Notes under the pieces: generated by a model
Told to the model about the DNA's origin: nothing
Seen by the model: the letters and a program-made list of their open reading frames with translations, nothing else
Database searches by the model: none
Made by a program: the position numbers and the translations under genes
Source of the DNA: UBA8389 sp035719105
GTDB lineage: Bacteria > Bacteroidota > Bacteroidia > Bacteroidales > UBA1402
Length of the DNA: 64,000 nucleotides
Direction: 5' to 3'
NCBI GenBank assembly: GCA_035719105.1
Contig: DASTGN010000006.1
Coordinates: 285,646 to 349,645, forward strand
In this document: positions 45,445 through 54,601 of the stretch, in pieces
Layout of the letters: each line of letters opens with the position of its first letter
How positions within the stretch are numbered: position 1 is the first letter of the stretch

Positions 45445-46275
45445 CTAGTCTTTTTTCATCAACCCGATCATGTTTTTGTAATTCTTGTTCAGCGTGGTCA
45501 GGTTGTTGTTCAATTCTATCATTTGTTCCTTGTATTTTTTCGTTTCAATAGCCGATTCGGCCATATCTTTGAGGTATTCCTCAGCACCCTGCACTTGCAC
45601 CCGATAGATGGAATTCAAGGTATTCAGATTCTTGCTAAGTGACTCCAATTCTGACTGATATTTTTTTGCTTCCTCTTCGATCGTAGTCAGTGAGCTGGCA
45701 ATGCTTTGATACTTGAAAACGGTTTTGGAAGTGACCCTCAAAATGGACGATTCATAGGCTTTGGCCAATCTTTCTAGTGATTCATCGGCAAGTTCGATGG
45801 TTTTCATGTATCTGGTCGAGGCTGCAAAAACATCCCCCATCGTATTCATATGTTCTGCCGTATCACCCAACTTACGAAGCCCATCCCCGAAACGTAACAA
45901 CAAATCCGGAGTAATATCCCCATTGATCAACATTTCGTCAAATCGAGCCAACGCAATCGATCCATTACCGTCGTCAGTAAGTTTGCTTACCCTTCGCGGT
46001 ACGACTTCTTCCATCTCCTCATCTGCACTCAGGATGACGTTCGGATATACCAAAGGTGGATGTTCTTCCTCCTGTTGCTCAAATGCATAAAAGAAGAAAA
46101 TAACGGCTTCCGTCACCAAACCAGCTGTCAACATGTAATCTGCACCAGCCCAATGTTCCAGCTTAAATAGGGCTCCCAGAACGACGACAGATGCTCCAAA
46201 ACCATACAGTTTTGTCATGGCTCCCTTGAAGCCTTTACTTTGCATCAAGCGTTGCATCTGAGAGTTTAAGCCCAT
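45445..46275 (-). CDS. gldL: GldL-family motor protein
   Basis: A 276-residue inner-membrane protein. Two TMs lie at the N-terminus (about 24-38 and 46-65) and carry the motor residues Lys38 (GALFKLEH) and Glu56 (GLVTEAVIFF), equivalent to the paired charges of GldL. A long cytoplasmic coiled-coil tail follows (KYQSELESLSKNLNTLNSI). With GldM it forms the proton-motive-force-driven motor of type IX secretion and gliding. The TM1-TM2 loop is shorter than in Flavobacterium GldL. Last gene of its operon. Confidence 0.9.
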   Translation of the reverse strand: MGLNSQMQRLMQSKGFKGAMTKLYGFGASVVVLGALFKLEHWAGADYMLTAGLVTEAVIFFFYAFEQQEEEHPPLVYPNVILSADEEMEEVVPRRVSKLTDDGNGSIALARFDEMLINGDITPDLLLRFGDGLRKLGDTAEHMNTMGDVFAASTRYMKTIELADESLERLAKAYESSILRVTSKTVFKYQSIASSLTTIEEEAKKYQSELESLSKNLNTLNSIYRVQVQGAEEYLKDMAESAIETKKYKEQMIELNNNLTTLNKNYKNMIGLMKKD

Positions 46276-46305
46276 AAACCTAATTTTATGTGAAGATAAT
46301 GTATT

Positions 46306-47919
46306 TTATCTTACCGTAATAAAAAAAGGAGGAAGATTTCGTTTATCGTTGTTAGGTCCGTTAATTACAATATCTTCAAAAAGAAGTACCTGTCCGCGAT
46401 TTGATTTTCGAATCTGATCAATCATCTCATCCGTTAAGTTTCCATTTTTTGCATCGAAATTATACGTATTGAATCCGCGTTGTAAGGTAAGTCTAAACGA
46501 TTGAACCTGAAAGGAATAATTGAACTCGAAATCAGCCGGCATCATGGGTACGATTTTTCCTGCTTCAATTAAGTTGTCCTTGCTTTCAAAACCTTCCTTT
46601 TTCCCAGAGATGGTAGGAGAGGGGTCGGGCAATTTCTTTACTCGAAAGGTTTCTGACCCCATTTTTTTCATACCCTTATCTGTCTTGATTGAAATGGTGA
46701 CGACAGCCTCTTTATAGCCAGAAGGCACTACAGCAGCCCAACCTCCTGTTTTTTTATCAACCTTCAACGAGCCACAAGAAATGCTTGGAAAAATGTTTTC
46801 TTTCGGAATCCCTGCAACTGAGATGGATAAAGGATTGTCAACCCCAATATAGAGCACGTTCATATTAGTGGCCGAAACGGTGAGCGAAGGTTGTGACACA
46901 ACGTATTCACCCTTGAAATGATACGTTCTTTCCTTGCCAGAAGCCGTAGGCACACTCACATAACCGGCATATTTTTGCAAACCAACCGAAGTTGCCGGAA
47001 ACTTAATGTTTAAATGCCCCTGATCTCTAGCTACTTGAATAGCTTGATCTTTTTGCTGAGACGAAAGAGAATCCACACCCCGCATCAAGTAAACTGTCGG
47101 ACTGGGGCTGTGACTGGTGTCGTAAGCGGCAACGATGACCTCAGCCTCAAAATCCTCACCAGTAAACAAGTAATTGGATTTTGGCAGCACTTTAGCCTCA
47201 ATTCGATCGTATTTGAAATCCTCTGCAATACTTTCTCTTAGCAGTCCGTCAACGACCTCCAACTCCGCATTGTTTACTTCAGAAATGAGCTTGTTAAGGA
47301 TGGGAATGTCTGCAGCAAGAGGGATGTCAAAGAAATTATGGAACTCCCAACTTTGCTTTTTGCCGAACGCATCTTTATACTTATCCTCGGTATTTAAACC
47401 AATATTCATACTCTTTCGATTCTTCGGATTGACCAGATTGATCATCTTTTCCCGATAAGCTGAAATCTTGTTCTTCAGCTCCCTGGCTTTGCCCTTGGAA
47501 CCATCCTCCACAATACCGATTAAAAAATGTGTCGGAACCGTATAGTTGTCCTTCTTTTTCAACTCGGCAAGGGTTAATTTACGAGCAACCTCAATTGGAA
47601 CCTTTTCAGTCGTAGCAATCAATTCATCTCGCAAGTTGGTAATGTAAGTGGTCATCTCCGAAGAAAGCTTCATGGCCACCTTTGCCTTATCCCAAAAAGG
47701 CCCAACCTCGATTTTATTCAATGTCAGCTCTTTCTCAAACTCCTCCAGAGAGGCTTTCCGTTTACTGTCGAATGTTGTATTGGTGGAAGTCACCGCATCG
47801 TTTACGGTGGTGTACCCTTCCAAAACTTGTTTAGATACATTCAATGCCAACATTGCCGTCAGCACCAAATACATCATGCCGATTAATTTTTGTCGTGGGG
47901 TTTCTTTTGCGTGAGCCAT
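46306..47919 (-). CDS. gldM: GldM-family motor/periplasmic shaft protein
   Basis: A 537-residue protein with the hallmark N-terminus ETPRQKLIGMMYLVLTAMLALNVS: one TM with Arg9, which pairs with the GldL glutamate. The periplasmic remainder (about 480 residues) is the four-domain shaft, with SMNIGLNTEDKYKDAFGKK-type segments and C-terminal beta domains (FNYSFQVQSFRLTLQRG). Normal length. Here it precedes gldL, the reverse of the usual gldK-L-M-N order, and no gldK or gldN is nearby. Confidence 0.92.
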   Translation of the reverse strand: MAHAKETPRQKLIGMMYLVLTAMLALNVSKQVLEGYTTVNDAVTSTNTTFDSKRKASLEEFEKELTLNKIEVGPFWDKAKVAMKLSSEMTTYITNLRDELIATTEKVPIEVARKLTLAELKKKDNYTVPTHFLIGIVEDGSKGKARELKNKISAYREKMINLVNPKNRKSMNIGLNTEDKYKDAFGKKQSWEFHNFFDIPLAADIPILNKLISEVNNAELEVVDGLLRESIAEDFKYDRIEAKVLPKSNYLFTGEDFEAEVIVAAYDTSHSPSPTVYLMRGVDSLSSQQKDQAIQVARDQGHLNIKFPATSVGLQKYAGYVSVPTASGKERTYHFKGEYVVSQPSLTVSATNMNVLYIGVDNPLSISVAGIPKENIFPSISCGSLKVDKKTGGWAAVVPSGYKEAVVTISIKTDKGMKKMGSETFRVKKLPDPSPTISGKKEGFESKDNLIEAGKIVPMMPADFEFNYSFQVQSFRLTLQRGFNTYNFDAKNGNLTDEMIDQIRKSNRGQVLLFEDIVINGPNNDKRNLPPFFITVR

Positions 47920-47925
47920 GGTTTT

Positions 47926-48396
47926 TTAGTGAAGCCAAAGGTTGATAGTTACAGTATATTGACCTGGATGCAATTGCGAAAAGTCGGATATGACCAAAGA
48001 TTGTGTCAAATCACGGATTATATATTTCTTCACTTTCGCAATACTGGTTATGATTGGTTGATAGGTTGAAGTAACGGTTACTGGATTCGTCGAAATACCT
48101 TCAGTTCCACCCAGCCCCATCGATGCCTGTATGATAAACGACAATCCAGTTGGAATTGTGGTGGAATTTACTTCAACAAATCCAATATTACCCCAACCAG
48201 TAGGAAACATATAAGTAATCTGCTGCCCCATGTAGCTTAAAAGTGGGTCATTTGGTTTATTACCTGCTTCAGAAGGCGCTAAGATATACAAATTACTTGG
48301 AGAAGGGCTTAAAGGTGAAATGGTTAAGCTTTGACCAACCGAAACATCCGTATAGAACAATGCTAAGACGATCCACGAAATCAGTGCTTTTTTCAT
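47926..48396 (-). CDS. Small secreted protein of the pilin-like/GldML locus
   Basis: A 156-residue protein with a signal peptide (MKKALISWIVLALFYTDVSVGQS) and a beta-strand-rich body. No family was recognised. It lies 6 bases after the usher-like gene and 6 bases before gldM, so it is surely part of the same transcript. It lacks the CY[ST]G motif of the five pilin-like proteins and may be a tip, adaptor or anchor component (inference). Confidence 0.6.
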   Translation of the reverse strand: MKKALISWIVLALFYTDVSVGQSLTISPLSPSPSNLYILAPSEAGNKPNDPLLSYMGQQITYMFPTGWGNIGFVEVNSTTIPTGLSFIIQASMGLGGTEGISTNPVTVTSTYQPIITSIAKVKKYIIRDLTQSLVISDFSQLHPGQYTVTINLWLH

Positions 48397-48403
48397 ATCA
48401 GTA

Positions 48404-51112
48404 TTATTTTTTGTTGATCGTTGACTGAAATTGAATCTTTCTAGATTTTTTTTGAATGATGACTTTTAATGGTTCTACTTGACCAGATTTGATTTCTAAT
48501 GTAAATATACTATTGATTATCGAATATCCCGAAGGTAATCCATTAGGATATATTTTTACTTGCCAGCTGCCTGGGCGTAAATCATCAAAGTTGAATGTTG
48601 CATCGGAGTTCGTATATTTTCTAAACACCTCTTTTCCATTACTTGCTTCGACAATTAACTTGTCAATGGTTCCGACTACAGGAATAAAATTCTTTTTATT
48701 GGCATTCTCATCCTCTTGAATTTCTAATTTGCCAATGATGCGGCCAGAATTGGTCAATGCAATTTCCACAAGACACACTTTATTGTCCAAAACTTCAATC
48801 TCTATTGGTCCTTGCTGTTCTGTAATGGCGTATATTCCCAAAGTATTTGTCCTCACAGTTGCCATATATTTTCCAACAGGTAACACCGGAATCTTAAAGA
48901 CTCCATTTTTATCTGATATAGCATTGATGCCATTGATGTTGACAATAACTCCGCTAACAGTGCCAACTCCATGGTCAATTATTTTTCCACTAACGCTTCC
49001 AAAATTCTTTTTTCTAGCAATGGGGACATTTAAGGTATGCGTATACTTAAATTGAAAATTATATTCTTTTTGATCCAATGTATTTCGCATCAGATTATAG
49101 TTGCCTTGTAATTGTAACTCGTTGTTCTTGTTGATTTTTCCAGTAATGTTTAGCGAAAGCAAACTTCTGTCCGTTGAGTAGTAAACCCACTCGAAATTGC
49201 TGTTGTATTGCGCTGTAATGGAAAGTCTGTCTTTTAGGGATGTTGTTAGGGTGCCTCCATAATAAAACAATTTATTTCCAGTTACATTTACCTGTTTTCC
49301 ACCTTGGTAATTTGTGTATAAACTTAAACTAAATGACTGATTAATATAATAATAACCAGTAAGCGTACCGTTGTAGAATAATGATGGTTTTACTTCGCTA
49401 TTGAGTAACAAATTTTCCATGCGACCAATATCGCCCATCAAGGAAAGGTTGAAAGATTTGAATCGTTGTTGGTACATCAATCTACCGCTAGTCTTGGTAT
49501 AATCAAATAAAGGTCGGAGCGCCTTATCTTTCATTTTGTTATAATATCCCGTTATTGAAAGTGTTTGTGTAGGTTTAATCTTGAAATTTGCTGAAAGATT
49601 GAATGCATTGCTGTATGGCAAGTTGGTGTAAAATGTATCCAAAGCCATGTTCGTGCTGTTTAAATTATAATTAATAGTAAACGACGACTTTTTCATTTGA
49701 AAAGTGCTGCCAATGTTTACTCGAAGACTATTTGAAACATAGCCTAAATATTTCGGGTCTGCATACAAGACAGCCATTTGAGAATTCCAATGCGACATGT
49801 TAAAGATTAATGAACCCTTAAATGCTTTATTCCATTCTGCTTGTTTTTGACTTAATGCAAATTCAACTTCCGATTTTAAATTTTTACCAAAAGCATTTTT
49901 ACTTTCAATACTGATCAGATTGGTACGATATTGGAAAGTGTCTATCTTTGTGAGAATTCCCAAATTGAATTGATTCTTCAGATTTGGATTAAAATTAATG
50001 CTTGCTGAAGCCAAATTCTTAATTAAAGGATAATAACGAGGTTGCGCATAGTAGGCTCCAATAGTGAAATGTTTAAAATTGTATTTTACTTCGGCACCCA
50101 ATCCATTTCTGGATGATTCGGTCAATTCACTTAAGCCAAAGTTTGAATGACCAACTGAAACGATAAATTTTTGATTTTTGAAATTCATTACGTACTCATC
50201 ATTCATTCCAAACAATGGATTGCCCGAACGATCAGGTCCCCGAAAATGAAAATCCAATACGTTAACCTGTTTTTTGTCAAGACTTCCAGACCCTGCTATG
50301 TCAAACATACCACCTATCAATTGTTGGCCTGATCGATTACTTATTGCCGCAACGCCAGATACTTTTATCGGGAATCGAACGTACTTATCAAATTTCTGTA
50401 TCACTGAAGGATATATTTCAATGCTAGCAGAAGTCGATTCTTGAGTTTCTGGCATGCCTTTAATCTGAGCAATTATTATAATGGTACTTTGAGAAGTTGA
50501 AGTTGCTAGCTTGTCTGTTTTTGATTGATAGGTTCTTAGAATACTTGAGTCTTTTGGTAAATTCAATTCTACTTTGCTAACATTCGAACCATCAATTATT
50601 CGGATATCGGTTTTTGTATCTGTATTTGATTTATTCTGAATAAGGTACTCAACATTGGCTTCTTCACCAGAAAAGATATAATCTGGTTTTTTAAATATTT
50701 CGACCGATATCAGGTACTTTGGTATTACTTGAACAGGAATTTCAAGGGTACCAAAAGGTAACATATCCGATTTGTCCAATACCTCTAGATGAACAGAATA
50801 ATCGCCTGCACGAATGTTTGATGGAGCTTGAATACCGATAATTTTTCGCATTGTGGATTTCTTTTCAACACGAACGTTTGAATAATCAGATATTAATTTC
50901 CAATCTTTCACACTATTATTTTGGTGACGAAAGATAATTTGTTTAATAGAGTCAGAGTTGTTTTCGATCGTTACCATGGCATTAATGATGTCACCAGGTT
51001 CTACAACTCTTTTAGAAGGAGTAGGAAATTTCAAATTCAGCTCTCCGGCTAAGGCAAAATTATTTAGATTTAATGATGTGATTAATAGAAATATGGAGAT
51101 GAATTTATACAT
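48404..51112 (-). CDS. Usher-like outer-membrane protein with CarboxypepD_reg domain
   Basis: A 902-residue exported protein. After the signal peptide come two Ig-like NEW3-type modules (about 25-230: VEPGDIINAMVTIENNS and YIFSGEEANVEYLIQNKS). A long run of amphipathic strands (about 250-700) reads as a large outer-membrane barrel. A regulatory-like Ig domain follows (about 705-790: GSVSGKIIDHGVGTVSGVIV, NGVFKIPVLPVGKYMATV), and then another beta domain. Barrel plus C-terminal Ig domains recalls pilus ushers, but no direct usher signature was recognised. It follows a PapD-like chaperone gene. Confidence 0.6.
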   Translation of the reverse strand: MYKFISIFLLITSLNLNNFALAGELNLKFPTPSKRVVEPGDIINAMVTIENNSDSIKQIIFRHQNNSVKDWKLISDYSNVRVEKKSTMRKIIGIQAPSNIRAGDYSVHLEVLDKSDMLPFGTLEIPVQVIPKYLISVEIFKKPDYIFSGEEANVEYLIQNKSNTDTKTDIRIIDGSNVSKVELNLPKDSSILRTYQSKTDKLATSTSQSTIIIIAQIKGMPETQESTSASIEIYPSVIQKFDKYVRFPIKVSGVAAISNRSGQQLIGGMFDIAGSGSLDKKQVNVLDFHFRGPDRSGNPLFGMNDEYVMNFKNQKFIVSVGHSNFGLSELTESSRNGLGAEVKYNFKHFTIGAYYAQPRYYPLIKNLASASINFNPNLKNQFNLGILTKIDTFQYRTNLISIESKNAFGKNLKSEVEFALSQKQAEWNKAFKGSLIFNMSHWNSQMAVLYADPKYLGYVSNSLRVNIGSTFQMKKSSFTINYNLNSTNMALDTFYTNLPYSNAFNLSANFKIKPTQTLSITGYYNKMKDKALRPLFDYTKTSGRLMYQQRFKSFNLSLMGDIGRMENLLLNSEVKPSLFYNGTLTGYYYINQSFSLSLYTNYQGGKQVNVTGNKLFYYGGTLTTSLKDRLSITAQYNSNFEWVYYSTDRSLLSLNITGKINKNNELQLQGNYNLMRNTLDQKEYNFQFKYTHTLNVPIARKKNFGSVSGKIIDHGVGTVSGVIVNINGINAISDKNGVFKIPVLPVGKYMATVRTNTLGIYAITEQQGPIEIEVLDNKVCLVEIALTNSGRIIGKLEIQEDENANKKNFIPVVGTIDKLIVEASNGKEVFRKYTNSDATFNFDDLRPGSWQVKIYPNGLPSGYSIINSIFTLEIKSGQVEPLKVIIQKKSRKIQFQSTINKK

Positions 51113-51139
51113 TCATTTCTGTATGGATTTAAAAATGCT

Positions 51140-51943
51140 CTAAAAATAAAGAGTATATTCCAAACCAAACACATCATTTTCTGATCCAGCTGCCACGATC
51201 ATGGCCGTATATGTTTTTTTAGAAGGTACACCCTCTAAACTGAGTTTGTATCTTGCTGAAGTACTGGGGTATAACCCTCTTCGAGGAGCTGTAATTTTTT
51301 TTACTAGTATGCCAGCCTCGTCATACAATTCAATACTTACTTCAGGGGAAATGTAATGCTCACCTTCATTTACAATATCAACAGCTAAAAACAAAGATTT
51401 ATCGTCGCTTCCTTTAATCAACGTTGGCTCATTGAATTTTAATAAACCTTCACTTTTTGAATTGATCTCGTTGACAACCTGAACAGCATATCTCGTAGCG
51501 GTACGAATATTCAAATCTCCACTCTTTTGTGGATTGATTGGCTCTACTCCTTCTACCATGATAATACTCCAATATGTACCCTTGATTGAATCACCTGTAG
51601 GAGCCTTAATCTCAAAATCTATGGTTTTTTTATCTTTACCCTTTAAAACAACGGTCTTAGGACTATAGCTAATCCAATTGGCATTTGAACGCTTAGTAGA
51701 TCCAGCATTTTCATAATAGGTTTGATCTTTGAAATTGAACAAGTAGTCAGTCTGATAAATCCTTACCTCCTGATCCTTATCATCGCTGTTTTGAATTTGT
51801 ATTTGACCTTTGACCGTTTCACCAGGATTGGTTGAAAATACCTGTTTAAGTGCACCAACTACTTCAACAGACGCATATCCTTTAGGTGAATAAAACGTTA
51901 AACATATTAAAAGCAATACGAAACAACCAATTTTATGTGTCAT
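51140..51943 (-). CDS. PapD-like periplasmic chaperone
   Basis: A 267-residue secreted protein with a signal peptide (to about GYASV) and two Ig-like domains. Domain 1 has NPGETVKGQIQIQNSDDKDQ, NWISYSPKTVVLKGKDK and DSIKGTYWSIIMVEG, a layout close to the pilus chaperone pattern (a W-x-S-P-type strand, then a P-x-D-x-x-S-x-Y/F-W edge before domain 2). It also resembles DUF916-type modules. It is first in a unit with the usher-like protein, gldM and gldL. A TACATTTG -7 box lies at 51997-52004. Confidence 0.65.
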   Translation of the reverse strand: MTHKIGCFVLLLICLTFYSPKGYASVEVVGALKQVFSTNPGETVKGQIQIQNSDDKDQEVRIYQTDYLFNFKDQTYYENAGSTKRSNANWISYSPKTVVLKGKDKKTIDFEIKAPTGDSIKGTYWSIIMVEGVEPINPQKSGDLNIRTATRYAVQVVNEINSKSEGLLKFNEPTLIKGSDDKSLFLAVDIVNEGEHYISPEVSIELYDEAGILVKKITAPRRGLYPSTSARYKLSLEGVPSKKTYTAMIVAAGSENDVFGLEYTLYF

Positions 51944-51996
51944 GCAGGTTTTGATTTAGAAGACTTAAACGCAATTAAATTTGTTTAGAAACACGG

Positions 51997-52004
51997 CAAA
52001 TGTA
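51997..52004 (-). promoter_or_regulatory. TACATTTG -7 box of the chaperone-usher-gldML unit
   Basis: On the minus strand TACATTTG matches TAnnTTTG, 53 bases before the chaperone start. It lies in the 166-base gap after the pilin-like genes, so subunits and assembly genes may be transcribed separately. Confidence 0.55.
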
Positions 52005-52109
52005 TTTGATGTTTCTTAAAAAACCTAATTTATGGTTGTTTTTTACCTACATATCCTTAAAAAATCTAAGAAAATGACGTTTTTTTACTTCTATTTACGT
52101 ATGAAAAGA

Positions 52110-52688
52110 CTATTGAGCTGCTGTCAGAGTCAATGTCACCACAATTTGGGTTCCTAGCGAAGCTCGAAGACTTCCATAAGTTGAAGGATCTGAATTCAAA
52201 CCGTAAATAAACTTCAAAGGGTATCCATCTGCTGAACCTGTCCCTGAATAACAGGTTTCAATATTTGTAATAATAGCCTTGTCAGTTTCGTCTAATATGG
52301 AGGATGATGCTAAGGTTCCTGTTTTTCCAACAAAATTTGAATTGGGTTGAAGGGCAACCAACATCAAGAACGTACCAGATGGAACGGTTCCTGCTGTTAT
52401 TTTTGCGGTTAGTGTGCGAGGAGTAGACGTTGAAATAACGGAAGAAATCAGGAGTCGTGCCGTCGAATCCGATGCATTGGTTCCAATCGAAAGCCCTGCT
52501 TCTTGTTGAACCAATTTGAGATTGACAATATCGGCACTGGTTTTTAAAAGTGAAACTTCAGAGACTCCAAGCACCACCGTTGTTGAAGCGGTATTGCTTA
52601 TGGTCCCTTCGTTTTCTGTCACTTGTGCGCGAGTGAATGTTGAAAAAAGAAGAAGTCCACATAGAATACAAATGACTTTGTTATTCAT
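52110..52688 (-). CDS. Pilin-like secreted protein 1
   Basis: A 192-residue exported protein (signal peptide to about FTRAQ). It shares a plan with four neighbours: a strand LVQQEAGLSIG, then ARLLISSVISTSTPRTLTAKI, a PSGTFL turn, and the C-terminal ETCYSGTGSADGYPLKFIYGL motif ending in a LTLTAAQ strand. This is a beta-sandwich secreted subunit, proposed as a structural pilin of the neighbouring chaperone-usher-like system. It overlaps the next-upstream paralogue by 8 bases. Confidence 0.6.
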   Translation of the reverse strand: MNNKVICILCGLLLFSTFTRAQVTENEGTISNTASTTVVLGVSEVSLLKTSADIVNLKLVQQEAGLSIGTNASDSTARLLISSVISTSTPRTLTAKITAGTVPSGTFLMLVALQPNSNFVGKTGTLASSSILDETDKAIITNIETCYSGTGSADGYPLKFIYGLNSDPSTYGSLRASLGTQIVVTLTLTAAQ

Positions 52689-53241
52689 TTGGGTCGGTAG
52701 AAATAGAAGAAAGGGTAAAAGTAACTGTCAAAGATTTACTTTTCATGACTGGAGCATTTGGAATGGCTTTGAAAACATAATGAATCACGTAACCATCATC
52801 AGCTTCAATGCCAGTCCAACAAGTTCCAATCCCATCGACTAAGGTCTCTTCCTGTAGATTTGATAGGGTTTTCAAACCTTTTAAGGTGCCCATGTATTCT
52901 CGATGTTGAAAATTACTATTAGGTGCAATTAATTCAGCATCCAATGTGGTCCCATCTAAAGCGTCGGATATTTTAACGGTAATACTTCTTGTTTCCGAGT
53001 TGTTAACCTGAGACGACATCCGTAACCTGGTATCGTTGTTCTCTGCCGAAGACTGAATGGCACCCCCTGCTTCTGTAGCACCAGCCAATGTTATCGACAC
53101 TGGTTGTCCTATTACAGCTAGCAACGCCGAACCGGCAACTTGTAAGTTAACCGATTGGGTTGCCACTCGAGTGTCTTGGCCCAGGAGTACTTGAATACCA
53201 AAGGCTATGACTCCTAAGATTAACAAAATGGATTTCTTCAA
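52681..53241 (-). CDS. Pilin-like secreted protein 2
   Basis: A 186-residue exported paralogue (signal peptide to about LLGQD). It has VSITLAGATEAGGAIQSS, then TRLRMSSQVNNSETRSITVKI, and GTCWTGIEADDGYVIHYVF, ending in an alternating hydrophobic strand (SLTVTFTLSSIS). The AGATEAG turn is nearly identical to that of paralogue 3, so these two are the closest pair. It shares an 8-base overlap with paralogue 1. Confidence 0.6.
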   Translation of the reverse strand: MKKSILLILGVIAFGIQVLLGQDTRVATQSVNLQVAGSALLAVIGQPVSITLAGATEAGGAIQSSAENNDTRLRMSSQVNNSETRSITVKISDALDGTTLDAELIAPNSNFQHREYMGTLKGLKTLSNLQEETLVDGIGTCWTGIEADDGYVIHYVFKAIPNAPVMKSKSLTVTFTLSSISTDPNE

Positions 53242-53256
53242 CGTCTCTTTAAGGGA

Positions 53257-53847
53257 TTAAAGTTCGTCGGTGATGGTATAAGTAATCGTCACATTACCTG
53301 GAGAAGTAAAGCCTGTTGTAAAATCAGCGCTTTTTTGAAAGGTGTATGTGATAAGATATCCACTATTATTAGTAGTTCCAGAATAACAATTCGTAATTCC
53401 AGTTACAACAACCCCTGCAACTCCATCAGAAATGTCTGTTGCACCTGTGCTTGAACCACCTTGGGTATTAACTGGCTGAAAAGCAACAGGATCAGCGAAC
53501 TGAACAAGTAATTCTGTGTGATTGGCGGTATACATGTTTACACTACATTGTGCTGTAATGGTTCTCGTAGTCGCACCTGTTGTAGATGATGTAACCCTTA
53601 ACCTGGTTGTTGCATCTGATCCTACGGTCGTTGGAGCTGCCCCAGCTTCTGTTGCCCCAGCTAAAGATAGAGCTATTGAACCACCAGTTGAACCATCAGC
53701 TTCTTTGACAACCTTGATCATTGCTCTGGCGTCAACTGTCAAAGAAAGTGCCTGGGTTGACGTTTCTGTATCCACAGCTTTTAGTGTAGAGGGTGTAAAA
53801 AGTGCAAAAAGACCTAAAGCAATAACAGCAATGTTAGACTTTTTCAT
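53257..53847 (-). CDS. Pilin-like secreted protein 3
   Basis: A 196-residue exported paralogue. Start is set at 53847, giving the signal peptide MKKSNIAVIALGLFALFTPS; a longer reading upstream adds an unrelated hydrophobic stretch. Features: IALSLAGATEAGAAPTT, TRLRVTSSTTGATTRTITAQC, TNCYSGTTNNSGYLITYTF and a last strand VTITYTITDEL. It is rich in Thr, Ala and Gly as expected of a surface subunit. A 187-base gap upstream has AT-rich sequence with a possible promoter (TTTGG, then AATATTTG). Confidence 0.62.
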   Translation of the reverse strand: MKKSNIAVIALGLFALFTPSTLKAVDTETSTQALSLTVDARAMIKVVKEADGSTGGSIALSLAGATEAGAAPTTVGSDATTRLRVTSSTTGATTRTITAQCSVNMYTANHTELLVQFADPVAFQPVNTQGGSSTGATDISDGVAGVVVTGITNCYSGTTNNSGYLITYTFQKSADFTTGFTSPGNVTITYTITDEL

Positions 53848-54034
53848 AAGTTGGTAATTTATAAGTTGATAATTTGTTCTTCTCAAAACAGTTAAAAATG
53901 CAAATATTGTAAAAATAATATTGTAAATAGCCAAAAAAAAATAAAAATTCCATTTATAAGGATACAAAAAGGAATCGATTTGATATTTATTTGGGAAAAA
54001 TTATCATTATTTTGATTAAAAAATGGATTAATAT

Positions 54035-54601
54035 TTAATTGTTGGTAATAGTGTAGGTAATGAGAAGCTGAACATTTGCAACAGATTTCAATAAATGGAT
54101 ATTTACTGGATCAACCTCCCATAAATAATCTAAATTATAACCGTTTCCTATTCCAGAACCTGTATAACAACTTCCAATGTTGTTTATGATCGTTTGATTC
54201 GAACCATTCAACGTGATAGTTGGAGATGCTGAACCTAAAGCGCCTAAACCACTAGTACAATTATAGGTAGCCAGTTTCAAAAGGGTGCCAGGGGGTACAA
54301 CACCACTCGATATGGCAGCGGTTACTCTTCTGGTTTGATTCAGAGGTGAAATGGAAGTTAATTGAATATTGGTAGAACTTGTAGAAGTTGACGTTGGTGC
54401 TTTACCAGCTTCTAAAGCATAAAGATGCAGACTAATACTTCTTATTGGATATATACGAATCAAACTAAGATCGCTGATGTTGACTGTATAAGTGGTTGAC
54501 GCGTACATTTGTGCTTGTGTAATTTCACACATATGAACGAAGAAACAAACAAGTAGCAAGCTTTTGTATCTGGTTGAAAGAAAATAAAGGATCTTACTCA
54601 T
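54035..54601 (-). CDS. Pilin-like secreted protein 4
   Basis: A 188-residue exported paralogue. The signal region is LLLVCFFVHMCEITQAQ. Shared features: LHLYALEAGKAPTSTS, then IQLTSISPLNQTRRVTAAI, the VPPGTLLKLA turn, and NIGSCYTGSGIGNGYNLDYLW, ending VQLLITYTITNN. Closest to paralogues 1 and 5 in the C-terminal motif. It overlaps paralogue 5 by 8 bases, so both are translated from one message. Confidence 0.6.
   Translation of the reverse strand: MSKILYFLSTRYKSLLLVCFFVHMCEITQAQMYASTTYTVNISDLSLIRIYPIRSISLHLYALEAGKAPTSTSTSSTNIQLTSISPLNQTRRVTAAISSGVVPPGTLLKLATYNCTSGLGALGSASPTITLNGSNQTIINNIGSCYTGSGIGNGYNLDYLWEVDPVNIHLLKSVANVQLLITYTITNN

Noticed and set aside
48404..51112. SusC/TonB-dependent receptor identity for the 902-residue protein
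   Set aside because: It has no TonB box or plug domain, its CarboxypepD_reg-like domain follows the barrel instead of preceding it, and no SusD gene is adjacent.
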